From assembly GCA_029204225.1 (NCBI GenBank), contig CM055114.1:12584144-12648143 (forward strand): DNA of 64,000 bases, written 5' to 3'. Shown here piece by piece: positions 46,557-58,799 of this stretch. Made by a program: the position numbers and the translations under genes. Below the pieces are notes generated by a model, which saw only the letters and a program-made list of their open reading frames with translations, did no database searches and was not told the DNA's origin. The first letter of the stretch is position 1; the number at the start of each line of letters is the position of its first letter. The DNA is from Diphasiastrum complanatum. Taxonomy: Eukaryota; Streptophyta; Lycopodiopsida; Lycopodiales; Lycopodiaceae.

Positions 46557-47600
46557 TCTTTGCTCGCCGCATTCGATCCGGCTTTGTTCTGATGTTATCC
46601 TCTGGATTCACCAAGTCCTGCTCTTTCTCAGAATTTTCCTAGGCCCAAGCAAACAAGATTCTAGAGGCTCTCATGACAAAGCAAGCTCTTCATGGAAAAT
46701 GACTATGATACATATATGAGTAGGTAACTTTCGCAGTAATCTATGAAGCGTGATTAACTGCTGATAGATGTTAGATAAACTCTTTATTAGAGCTGCTTTT
46801 GCTGAAAAGCACCTGTACTTCTTCTCAAAAGCCCTATTCGGTCACTTAACGAGTTTTGCAAGCCCAAAAACCTGCTCGAAGAGTATAATTTCCCCTGAAA
46901 TTAAGGACAGAACGTACAATTGATTAATGGTGATCGTGTGAACAACTTTTCAATTTTAGATGTTTGTCGCGCAACCTGCTTACAGACTGTTTCAAGCATC
47001 CGAAGAACATTTAAGCAGTAAGAGAGGCCCTCATCGGTTGATCCAACCCATCTGCAAGCTTTGGCCTGACCCAGTTTGTAAGAAAGAAATGCCCAAGTAC
47101 ACTTATGGAATCTTAATCTGACGTTGATATAAAATATGTAGCAAAGTTTTGGAAGGAGCCGGAGTCATCAAGTGCAAGCTGCTGCCATTTTGTTCATAAT
47201 CCCAGAGGGCCAATCAGAAGCTATGTTCTAAATGACAAAGCCGAGCCCTCCGAGTTTCAGCCTAGCAACAGACAGACATATATGAGACGCTTCAGAGCCA
47301 AATGCCGATTCTGTTCATTTGCAGCACCCTAAGCTTCTTTCGGAGTGCAAACCACTTCTGCATGGAATTACAACTCCGCACAGTTACAAGTAAGGCGTAT
47401 CCCAACAACAGAATCACCCCCTGACCTTACACCGAAATCAAAGCCGACGGAACCATTAAGTACCATTTGATTCCACCTTACAACCAAAATGCGGATGACA
47501 CTTAGACACACATAATAAATACCCCTGATTTTACACCGGAATCAGAGCCAAAGGCTATGGATACATCACGTAACACAGGAATAATATAATGTACCATAAT
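46557..47600 (-). promoter_or_regulatory. kinesin 5' UTR and upstream, structure unresolved
   Basis: Directly upstream of the start codon. The leader may be spliced, with its first exon in the GC-rich block near 48.2 kb, but I could not fix donor and acceptor. A weak ~105-bp repetition of an ACACCGAAATCAAAGCC word occurs at about 47431 and 47535. Confidence 0.35.
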
Positions 47601-48035
47601 ATTACGTATCTTCACACATGGATAAAATTATGATTAAAACTGAAATATGAGCATCGAAGAAATGGATAATATTACGTATCTCAACACATGGATAATATTA
47701 TGAATGAAAAATGAACATTGAAGAAGGGATGATACTCCGTATCTTAAGACCTGGATAATATTATGAATAACTCTGAAGAATGAATATCAAAGGAAGGTTG
47801 ACATTACGTATCGTAAGACATGGATAATATTCTGATTTTCACTGAAGAATGAACATTAAAGGTTAGCATTACGTATTTTAAGACATGGATGATATTAAAA
47901 TCTTCACCGAGGAATGAACATCAAAGGTTAACATTACGGATTTCAAGACATGGATGATGTTATGATTTTCAATTGAAAAACGATCATCACATTTTAAGAC
48001 ATGGATGATATCATGATTTTCAATGCAGAATGTAG
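47601..48035. repeat. minisatellite of ~65 bp, seven units, upstream of the kinesin start
   Basis: Units start at about 47601, 47671, 47734, 47803, 47868, 47933 and 47989. Consensus pieces: ATTACGTAT, TTAAGACATGGAT, GATATTATGATTTTCA, GAATGAACATCAAAGG. Four units keep the palindrome TACGTA. Confidence 0.85.
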
Positions 48036-48159
48036 ATAAATTTACACTGAAAACACAAACAGAAAAATGTGGATCTCAAGCAAAGATGTGGAAAAATAAC
48101 GAGAATGCGCCAAATTTCAACGCAGACGAGACATTCCCGAGCGATCAGCAGTGCCAGAA

Positions 48160-48480
48160 TCTTCGAAATTGAAGCCGCGAACGCGGAGCATCCATGGCCG
48201 GCAGCAGGGAGAGCACAGATGGCGGATGCGGAAGAGCAGAGCAGAAGAGGAAGGAAGGGCGAGAAACCAAAGAGAAATCAGAGGAGGAAAAACTAACGGG
48301 GAGTTTGGCGTGGCGGGGTGACTGGCAATAGGCGGTCGGACCCAGGGGCGTGGCGGGCACGACCGGCCGCGGCCGGCGCCAGGGCGAGGGAGAAAGTAGA
48401 CCGGGTCGGGGGGACTGGTTGGACCGGTCACCACGAGTTATTAAGGGCAGGGCAGGTGCCCATACCCCCGTGGCAAGGGT
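48160..48480 (-). promoter_or_regulatory. GC-rich block, probable kinesin promoter and first leader exon
   Basis: By far the most G+C- and CpG-rich stretch in the window (for example GGCCGCGGCCGGCGCC near 48362). It lies 1.6-1.9 kb upstream of the kinesin ATG with no other gene beside it. A minus-strand open frame of 105 codons crosses it but looks like GC-driven noise. This is inference from composition and position. Confidence 0.4.
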
Positions 48481-50717
<2,237 letters not shown>

Positions 50718-50863
50718 CAAATTTCACATAGTTTCTCTTGACAAAGCAAGACTAAACTTTGAAGCCTTTATTCAGAATCCAGCAAGGTAAACATAGAGCT
50801 GAAAAGTTCTCAAAGTACAATAAAGAACCGTAAAGTAAAACTTATTTCAAGACATCCAACCGG

Positions 50864-51021
50864 TACCTGCCACCATCCCACGACTCAAAGATCGCATGAG
50901 TTTAGTATGTGAGGAAGACAAGTGTCAAAGCTGAATATCAGTTGTTATCCATGTCAAAAATAAGTTTTACATCTTAACCGTAGCAATAGCATCTATAACA
51001 TATAGTCCAATCTTCCCAAGC
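50864..51021 (-). repeat. dispersed repeat, copy 1 (158 bp)
   Basis: It matches 63098-63254 in length and order (TACCTGCCACCATCCC, GTGAGGAAGACA, TCAGTTGTTATCCAT, GTCCAATCTTCCCAA). Both copies lie about 140-150 bp to the right of a (GA)n tract. Read on the minus strand, copy 1 is followed by AATAAA (plus TTTATT, about 50767) and then the CT tract, like a retroelement 3' end. Confidence 0.75.
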
Positions 51022-52343
51022 CAAAAAAAATTAACCTAGTGATAGGCCAACTCATGATTATCACCGTATCAGGACGAAGGCCATGCTGATCAGTTTTCAA
51101 GGTATAGGTCTGTATCAAAGCATAAAAGATAAATAAATTGACATATGCTAAGTTAGCCATCATACTATGTTATAGCTAAAAAGTTTGATATGGCCATACA
51201 GGCAAATATTCGGGCAAATCCATGCCATTCTAGCTCCAATGCATGTTGCATTAAGCATCATTGCATGCCATGATGTCACTACTCCTAAGCATATCCATAC
51301 TTTCCAGGTGTATATCACCCAAAAACTTAATTAATCATATCAGATACTTACACATGTGTCATTTATGATAGAATAGCTATGGTGGAGATATATTTTACCA
51401 TCTCTCAAATAAGCTAGCTTTTTGACAAATGATAGGGTATTAAGGAACCTCTATGCCATACTAACCCCTTCTACCGAATGTTAGCTTTCTTATGCATATC
51501 CATGCTATCTAAGAAGCAATTTGTTGTGTGTTTAATTTGAGAATAGGTTTAATTTTTCTTGGAAAAAAAACCAAACCCTAGATTTGAATGTAAAAAAGGA
51601 AACCATGATTGTACGTTTTCTAGCATAAGAACTAAATTTACACTAGTAGCATGCGAAAAATCTATCAATGTTATGTTAGAGGGGATAGAATTTTTTTTAT
51701 ATATGAGCATATATTTTTTCGAGTCCGAGCCTTCTTTGCTCCTTACTAAATGTAACGATACATGATTTATACAAAGAAATTGAAGCTTACCTGAATAATT
51801 ATCATGGAATTGTCTTGTGAAGATGCCACAGTATTCCCGTGAAACGTTCCTTCTTTAAGACTCATTAAAAATTGGTAGAATTGTTTCTATAGCATTGGCC
51901 AATCTACAATATAGACATCTAAAGTCGTAAAAACACTTTTTAGCATACTTTAGTAACCATCTAGTTTATTATTATTGCCGATCTTAACAGAAGAATCAAT
52001 GAGCGTATAACTTTCAAGCATACCTGAAATGCTCTGGTGGTACTCTCATTTGTACTACGTGTGAGATAAAAGAGCAAAGTAATCGTCATGAAGTCTTAGA
52101 CTACATATGTCAAAAAGCCATTTGACATGATAAAAGAAGTTTAAAAGTACTATTCAAGCATGTACACCAGATAATACATTGCAACATGTTAAGAGTGTAT
52201 TTGCTGATCATTCATCTTCAGCTTGTAATAGATAGTCATTAGAGAAACTTAGAGCTCGAAGAGGGCCTTTGAAAAAAAACGCTTTTTTATTTTTTTTTCT
52301 TATTTTCATTGCCATGTTGACCAATTGAAATCTTGAAATTGAG
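51022..52343. other. intergenic, nothing recognised
   Basis: AT-rich, with no motif-bearing frame on either strand. Confidence 0.4.
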
Positions 52344-52362
52344 ATTCTACGTAACGTAGAAT
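52344..52362. repeat. 19-bp perfect palindrome
   Basis: ATTCTACGT-A-ACGTAGAAT, symmetric around one central base. Confidence 0.95.
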
Positions 52363-52704
52363 TTTCCAAATATAAATAAAATAAAAACTTTTAAAATATA
52401 TTGTTGTTTCGTTGGACAACATGTGGAAATGCTATTGGTTGATGAGGCCTACCCTTCCAACTCATCACTGCCCGAAGAGACCCAAAAATATTGAAAATGA
52501 ATATGGCAGATGGTTGAGATGAGAAAATCGATGTACCATTAATGTATATGCATTGTCAAATCAGGGTTAACCAGAGTTAATTCGTGGTGCCAAATAAATC
52601 AGTGTTTCAAATTTACGCCAACAAATTTTCACAGATTCATGGCTTTTTGTCTACGCAAATTTTCATATTCATAGTTCAGTGTTTCAGATTTTTGCATGCA
52701 CATT

Positions 52705-54258
52705 ATGAATGGCGCCATCAAGGAAGCTGTGCTTCTCAATCGACTCTGTGCTTCTATTCAACAAGAAAGATGATAATGGATTATGGGTGCCAAGAAAATA
52801 TTCAAAAAACTCTTGGGTTTTGATGCATCCATCATCAAGAGGAGCATTTCGAAAAAGCAAAATGTCAAAACTATCATTTTGATCTTATTGGAAGGCCAAT
52901 ATTTTGGATTTCATAACATCATCAAGAGAAAAATCTATTCCTAAAATTCTAGTCCAACATATATATATATGCATTCAGAGATAAATGTGCAAGGATTCAA
53001 CCGTCAGGATCACAAAAAAAACAATTGTGAGTATTTTTTATACTTAGATTTTTGTCATTCATAAATATCTAAAAGTAAACTTGTCAATCTGGTCATTTTT
53101 CTCTTGGAGATTTATATCCATTCAACATAAATGAATGGGAGCCTAGTGGATCTTTAGCAGGTGTGTAAGATGTTATTCACACTAATATTGGACAACTGCA
53201 ATATCGAGGTAGAACTGCAAAAGATCCAGCTGAAAGTGGGATCTTTTTTTATAAATCAATGTACATTCCTAATACAAAAGAAAATTTTGGACAAATAGTT
53301 CCAATTCCATTACCTAGTTTTGAAAGTGATGAATGAATTGCACTAGATACTACAGTTTCAGAATCATTTCGTTGCAAGATATATAATGATATAAAAAATT
53401 CATTAAAAATAAGCACAAGATAAAAAAAACAGTCAGATTGAGTTGGTTTATATCCTTGAATATATTTGTGGATTTCTTTTCAAGTGTCAATGTAAACAAA
53501 ACTCCAACGATGTTTGTATGCAAAAATTTATCAAATAGTTTATTATTTGAACTTATGGATGAAGGCTGGGACAAAAGATCAGATGGAGAAATAGAATACA
53601 GAATTAAAATGTCTTCCATGTGCTTCCATTATCAAATTGAAAAACAAATGTTGAGCTTATGCTTCAATTATCAAATATGGAAAAAAAAATAAAGGTAAAT
53701 GGATGTCACTCGATCAAGACTTGGAAGCCAGTGGACATTCAAAACAAAAAACTATTGAAATTATATATAATGATGCCGTTTTGACGTGTGTTGAGGTGGA
53801 AGAAGATTAAAGTCTAGATTACATCAGACGAGAACTATTGCTCCTACAAGATGATGTACTTTCAGACTTCAGATTCATTTTCAATGGTAATCTTGTAAGT
53901 AACTATAAACTCGATCCTTTATGAATAGTTTCAATCAAAACTTTCTAATACAATCTCTGTACTAATTGTAACTCACTTTGTATTAGTTTTATGCGAGTAC
54001 GTAAAAGATATGAGCTCGAGATCAAATGCAGAGATAATGACGAAACAATCCAACTTATGGAAGAACACTGAGATTCACTATCAGCAAATACATGCCAATC
54101 ATCATGTTTTTTTTATCAATATAGAAAATTATATTCCAATATCACACTATGGACACAACTTGATTGTAAGAATCTATATTGACATCAATAAAAAAAAACC
54201 CATAAACAGGTTGTTTACATGTAAAATGATTGTATCTTTTTTTTTTTTTTAAGTATCT
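52705..54258 (+). pseudogene. unrecognised decayed multi-exon coding region
   Basis: I do not recognise this gene. ATG at 52705 opens 22 codons (MNGAIKEAVLLNRLC), then two stops. Coding-like pieces follow in changing frames: LGDLYPFNINEWEPSGSLAG (about 53103), QYRGRTAKDPAESGIFFYKS and NFGQIVPIPLPSFES (to about 53335), LLFELMDEGWDKRSDGEIEY (about 53540), TIEIIYNDAVLTCVEVEED (about 53755) and YIRRELLLLQDDVLSDFRF with a possible splice donor after FNG at about 53888. Residue mix is that of a real protein, with acidic and aromatic positions held across the breaks. It ends tail to tail with the minus-strand H3/Ulp1 gene. Start and exon limits are not established. Confidence 0.4.
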
Positions 54259-54284
54259 CTATTTACAAATAGATCTCTATTTAG

Positions 54285-56263
54285 TCAATTCTCTATATTT
54301 TCTTTATCAGTATTAGGAACTGATAAAGAAACAACTCCTTCTATAATCTCGTCTTTCTCTGTTTCGGGAAAGGCCTCTATGCCTTTTAAGACAAGAGGAC
54401 TCTATGTTATAATATCGCCTTCCTCTGTCTTAGGAAGGACTTCTAGTTCTTTTTTATCATATATAATAAGATCTGCATTCTGAGCAACCTGAAAGGCTGT
54501 TAAAGCAGGAGCAGCCTGCTTTTGAGGGCCCTCGATCTCAGGTGCAACGCTTACACCGTTCTGTGCATAGGTTCTAATCAACTCTTGCCTAAATCTATAT
54601 ACATCGTCATGAGTATATGGCTCAAGAGTGAACAGTCATCACAAAACATGAGAATCAGCAAATTACAAACAATGATAGTAAAAAAAAATATGAATCAGAA
54701 TGAAAGGAACTACAAATGAATAGAGTATTACCTTTTCAATATCTACATCCACTTGTAAATTATACCACTCAAGAAATAGCTTCATATTGTATAGGACGAA
54801 CCATGCACAACTAAAAGCGTCATTTTGTTGTACACACTGCATATACTGAACGAAAATTAGTAATATTATGACAGAAGAATTATTTATGCTATGATGATAG
54901 ATTTGAACAAAAAAAAGAATACATGCATATCAGAGATAAATTGAATATACCTTGAGAGATCTAATGGTTATCTCTCCAATTGAGGTTGCCATTGTCGGTA
55001 TTTTTCGAAGCATCATGAAGTAGAGAATCAAATTCTCTATGTGTATTTGCAGCTGAATTTAATTTTACACATAGAAAATTTGATACTCTCTCCTTATTTA
55101 TCTTTACAGAAATAATGTTCAGGCTCCAATGCCGACTGCAACAACCAAAATACAAATATCAATAAATCCATACTTATTAAAGCGATGCCGCATGCAACAA
55201 TCTAGATTAAAGCAACAAAAACAAAAGAGCAATCCTTACTTATTTTCATATGGAACTAACAACAAAAACTATACCATGGGAATTGGAACTAATACTATGC
55301 TACAAAAAGGATCCTCTGGCTTCTACTATTACATCTGAAATTTCTTATGTTTTATCTTTTAGCTCGGCACAAAATTTGGGACCTAATCTAAAGCTTTTAT
55401 GTGAATCTGGAAGAAAAAAATCAAAATAATTGTCGAGAAGATCAAATTTATTAGCTAGGTAGGCCTTGTACTGGTTATAATGGTCAGAATCAAAATAAAC
55501 TTGGGTAGGATCGTATGGAATTCTGACAAAAAGATTATGTATAGGAGGCAAAAGAGAAGTAGATACAATATTTATAGATTTCTCTATTATTTTGTCAAGC
55601 TCCTTTTGGGTAATCAACACTTTTGGTGAAGAAACATGTTGAGGAACTGGACGAATAATAGGAGGAGGAAGAGGTGATGATTCTCGATCTGAATCAGATT
55701 TTCCAGTTTCTGACTCAGAGGACGATCCGGGGTCTCGTGGCAGGGACAACTCTAGAAAGAAGGGAAGCAGCTAGCCTTCGAGATCCAACTTTCTTGGGGA
55801 CAGGCTGTTTCCTTTTTCTCCTAGAGGTAGTCGACAAGTTGGTTCTATCCAGAGGTAGGTCTCTGGAAGTGCTGGCGTTATCAACATCCAAACTAGAAAA
55901 ATAGTCTCGAAGTCTTCTAAGAATGACGAAATCTTTTGGCATGATGGTGACACGCTTACCATACACTGCCAAAAGACATGTATCCTCAAAAAATTGGGAC
56001 AGAAAATCTTCTACAACACCCTGTAAGGCCTGCATGGCTGTCACGACAAAATGAACATTTAGCCCAAGTGATAGAGTGACATTCCTAACAGATCGGCTGA
56101 AAGGAGCTCTAGGAATGAACAGTTCAGTTGATATTTGGAGTTTTCTAATCTCCCTTAGCTAGACCTGCTTCCTGCCACGTCTACAGCCAGTATCAGGGGG
56201 AACACGGGCATGGGATGGTTGTACAGTGGTTATGGCATGGGCAGTGGATTTGGTCCTGACCAT
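54285..56263 (-). pseudogene. histone H3-fold protein fused to a Ulp1/C48-type cysteine protease domain, decayed
   Basis: ATG at 56263 starts MVRTKSTA, like the H3 N-terminus with the Lys4 position kept. A divergent tail follows, then LREIRKLQISTELFIP, QALQGVVEDFL and KRVTIMPKDF...RRLRDYF (to 55898), the complete H3 fold, with loop 1 of canonical length. TAG at 56159 sits where H3 has Ala in VALREIRK. A basic then acidic linker follows, frameshift near 55760, to about 55345. The same exon then reads VLVPIPMV (stops and a shift intervene) to YEN, donor at 55239. Exon 55135-54951 gives RHWSL, the Ulp1 catalytic His motif, and EFDSL for the Asp. Exon 54836-54732 gives VQQNDAFSCAWFVLYNM with the oxyanion Gln and catalytic Cys (the usual DCG reads SCA). 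The last exon, 54620 down to TAG 54402 or TGA 54285, begins PYTHDDVYRFRQEL. Fusion into one gene is inferred from uninterrupted adjacency. Confidence 0.7.
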
Positions 56264-56345
56264 CATTCTAAAAAAAAGAAAATTAAAAAAAAAAGTTTAA
56301 ACAAAAGTGCAGGGAATGAAAACAAAAAAATTTGTGATCATTGGG

Positions 56346-56529
56346 CACCGCTTGAGATCGATACCAGAATTGAATATCGGTTTCGAGTGCAAGATATACA
56401 TAGAATTTTTTTAAGAAGGAGATGCACGCTCGAAAGCGATATTGGAATAACAACGGTATCGGTCTCGAGCGCACTGTGAGAAGGCGGATGATTAAGGGGT
56501 GAGAAGACGCGCTTGAGAGCGATATTGGG
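56346..56529 (-). repeat. left leader array: five copies of an alternating ~21-bp motif
   Basis: Copies at 346-367, 372-392, 424-446, 454-474 and 509-529 (add 56000), alternating in orientation, around GCGCTTGAGAGCGATATTGG. Start-to-start steps are 26, 52, 30 and 55 bp. Pairs with the short step form hairpins with loops of about 4-8 nt. They lie in the presumed 5' leader of the H3/Ulp1 gene. Confidence 0.85.
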
Positions 56530-56573
56530 AGCAAAAACCAAAAATTCTGCGAAAAAAATGAAAATTCCGAGGA

Positions 56574-56583
56574 CTTTTATATA
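56574..56583 (-). promoter_or_regulatory. TATA box, leftward
   Basis: Minus-strand TATATAAAAG, about 310 bp upstream of the H3/Ulp1 start codon. Confidence 0.6.
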
Positions 56584-56594
56584 CAAAATTTTTG

Positions 56595-56806
56595 CACGTG
56601 TGAAAAAATGGTCGATGACACGTGTCTTCATCTAATTGGTCCACGTGGAATGTCTGTACTAACAATGATGACTCAATTATGAGGCCACGTGGGTTGGGAC
56701 ACGTGCACGAATCCTTTTTCGACGCGTGTCATTCTCGCATGTGACAGATGTCAGATCAATCATCTGTACGGCGGATTATTTCTAACCAATCATACGTCGA
56801 CACGTG
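56595..56806. promoter_or_regulatory. G-box cluster, six CACGTG sites
   Basis: CACGTG at 56595, 56619, 56642, 56686, 56700 and 56801, plus related ACGCGTGTC (56722) and TACGTG (56824). The cluster lies wholly between the two opposed TATA boxes. G-boxes bind bZIP and bHLH factors in plants. Confidence 0.75.
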
Positions 56807-56840
56807 TCCCTTTGTAACTCTTCTACGTGTGCAAACTTTT

Positions 56841-56846
56841 TATAAG
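56841..56846 (+). promoter_or_regulatory. TATA box, rightward
   Basis: TTTTTATAAGTAGG, about 315 bp upstream of the plus-strand ATG at 57161, mirroring the leftward box. Confidence 0.6.
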
Positions 56847-56894
56847 TAGGTCATTTTTTGGCTTGGATTTTCACGCAAATTTTTGATTTCTTGG

Positions 56895-57132
56895 CCAGAT
56901 ATCAATTTCAAGCGCGCCATTTGTACTGATTACCCTCCGTTGACTTAGTTGCGCTTGGAACCGATACTGCCTCGTCCGGTATCGTATTCAAGCACACCTT
57001 ACATCTCATTTCTTTTCTGCTCTTTGTTCACGCGTTCGGATTCGATACCCTAATTTCTAATATCTCTTTCGAATGCACATTGTCTTGAGGTTCTTGTTTG
57101 ACCTGCAGTTTGCGTCTGAGAGCGATATTTGG
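56895..57132 (+). repeat. right leader array: six copies of the same alternating motif
   Basis: Copies at 56895-56918, 56951-56970, 56976-56998, 57031-57050, 57058-57079 and 57111-57132, alternating in orientation. Steps are 56, 25, 55, 27 and 53 bp. Both leaders also share TTTTGTTTAAA near the gene-proximal end, so the two flanks look like an ancient inverted duplication. Confidence 0.85.
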
Positions 57133-57160
57133 AATTTTACATTTGTAGTTTTTGTTTAAA

Positions 57161-58648
57161 ATGACTAATTTTGATTCTCGTTTGTTTTTTTTTTTTCATG
57201 AATTTGGTATTAGTGATAATTTAGAGTATTTTAAATCTCTTTTTTCTTCTTTTCTTTTTACTTTTCCTTCTATTACTGAGGTCCTAGTGTGGAGGCATTT
57301 TCTGATATTTATCTCAAATTCAAGTCTCTGCTCAGTACTCCGTTATTCAAATCTCAGAATAAGGACATGATTCATTATCATGACCTGGTGGCACTCGACA
57401 TACATATCTATAAGCTAAGCTTGACAGAATGTTCACCAAGTTACATAATGATTTCAAGTTTGTAAATGAGTGTCTAATTCACAATAAAAAATATAGACTT
57501 GTTGATTTTCAGTCTGTATTTATTTTTGTTAAATATTTTTGACAATTCAGAAGCTGGCCCTTCTACTTCTGAAACTGTTTTTTTCAGTGGTACAAAGTCT
57601 GAAACGTCAAAGATTGTAGATATAGATATATTTTTTTATTGATACAAAGGTTAATTTAGATGATTGTTCAGATTTTGATCTTGTTCGAAATAGGGCATTG
57701 TTTATAGGCCCTAGAATACCCACTACCCTTTCTCCTTCTAATAAATCTTTGATCACTTTGCCTGCTTATAATATAGATAATAATTCTTTTTCGACAATAT
57801 CAGATATATCGGATCTTTTTTATTTCACTGAAGCTGAGACTCTTTGCATTTTGAGCAAAGAGCTTGATGAATTTTCGGATATAATTGATTTTAACGATGA
57901 TGATCTTCTCCCTAGTGTTGACGATGTACATAATGATAAGTTTTATTCAGGGAAAGATTGCTTGAAAATGGTTGTGGAGGAAATGTGCAACAAAGAAGAT
58001 GATTCACCTTCTGAGGAGGAGTTTCTCAGAATCCAAAGTTAGCTTGATTTTCCACAACCAACTGTCTATTCATTAACAATATTGACATTGAAAGGTGGAC
58101 ATAATATTTATGGAGAGACAATAATCAGGGAAGACAAAGCCGAATCCATAAGTTTTTGTATCTTATCATGTACTACTAGATTTGTTATATCAGATTATAT
58201 ATTGGAGCTTACTTTATTTTTTTTTTTCATTTCATGAAACAATTTTTCTTGATGATTTTGCAATTTGTCGAGGAGGGCAGAGATCTTCTACTGGAGAATT
58301 TTCAAGAGATCATGCACTGGGGCACTATCTGAAGTTCTTCAAGAATAATGAGATAAGTGTTGTCTATTCAAAGTTTCATCAACATGGTGAGACTATGATT
58401 ATAGCAATCAAGGCACTATCTCATTTTCTTGGAGGAATAATTTTAATAAGGTGCATAAAATAATTTTTGTAAAGAAAACTATTGCGGTTAAGATTTTAGA
58501 ATATGGACCAGTGAATTCCATGCTCAAATCATCTCATTTTGCATTGTATGCTGCTTACGTTGATCTGAGTAAGCATGAAAACTATGAGCTGTTGGATCCA
58601 TACGAAAGAAAAAAATTGTTGCATGATTTTAAGTTGCAACTTTATTAG
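57161..58648 (+). pseudogene. unrecognised coding region diverging from the H3/Ulp1 gene, decayed
   Basis: I do not recognise this protein. ATG at 57161 begins MTNFDSRLFFFFHEFG. A +1 shift near 57270 leads to GPSVEAFSDIYLKFKSLL and YHDLVALDIHIYKL. Later pieces, with stops and shifts between, are GPSTSETVFFSG (about 57555), the long frame 57698-58042 (FIGPRIPTTLSP, acidic DFNDDDLLPSVDDV), LDDFAICRGGQRSSTGEF to FHQHGETMIIAIKALSHFL (58245-58430) and HFALYAAYVDLSKHENYELL to HDFKLQLY, stop at 58646. The C-terminal piece could be a diverged Ulp1-type end with Ser-His in place of Asp-Cys, but this is a guess. It shares its promoter with the gene to the left. Confidence 0.45.
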
Positions 58649-58799
58649 AGAAAGTACCGGAAGCAGAATAGATACTACTGAATTGTACTTTGTAAATATT
58701 TTTATTTAATATACAAAATTTTTTTGTGTGTCTATTGTCTATTGGCTTGTATAAATTTGCATGCTTTTTGAATTTTTTTATAATCTATCGATTTTGTAT

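Noticed and set aside
47601-48035. CRISPR array
   Set aside because: Units are diverged along their full length, with no constant repeat and unique spacer; it is a minisatellite.
48117-48434. 105-codon minus-strand open frame in the GC-rich block
   Set aside because: Pro/Arg/Ser-rich composition follows from high GC, other frames are open too, and there is no motif. Better read as promoter and leader of the kinesin.
54285-56263. Working centromeric or canonical histone H3 gene
   Set aside because: An in-frame TAG, a divergent tail, a long C-terminal extension and frameshifts. Loop 1 is not lengthened as in many CENH3, so neither role is supported.
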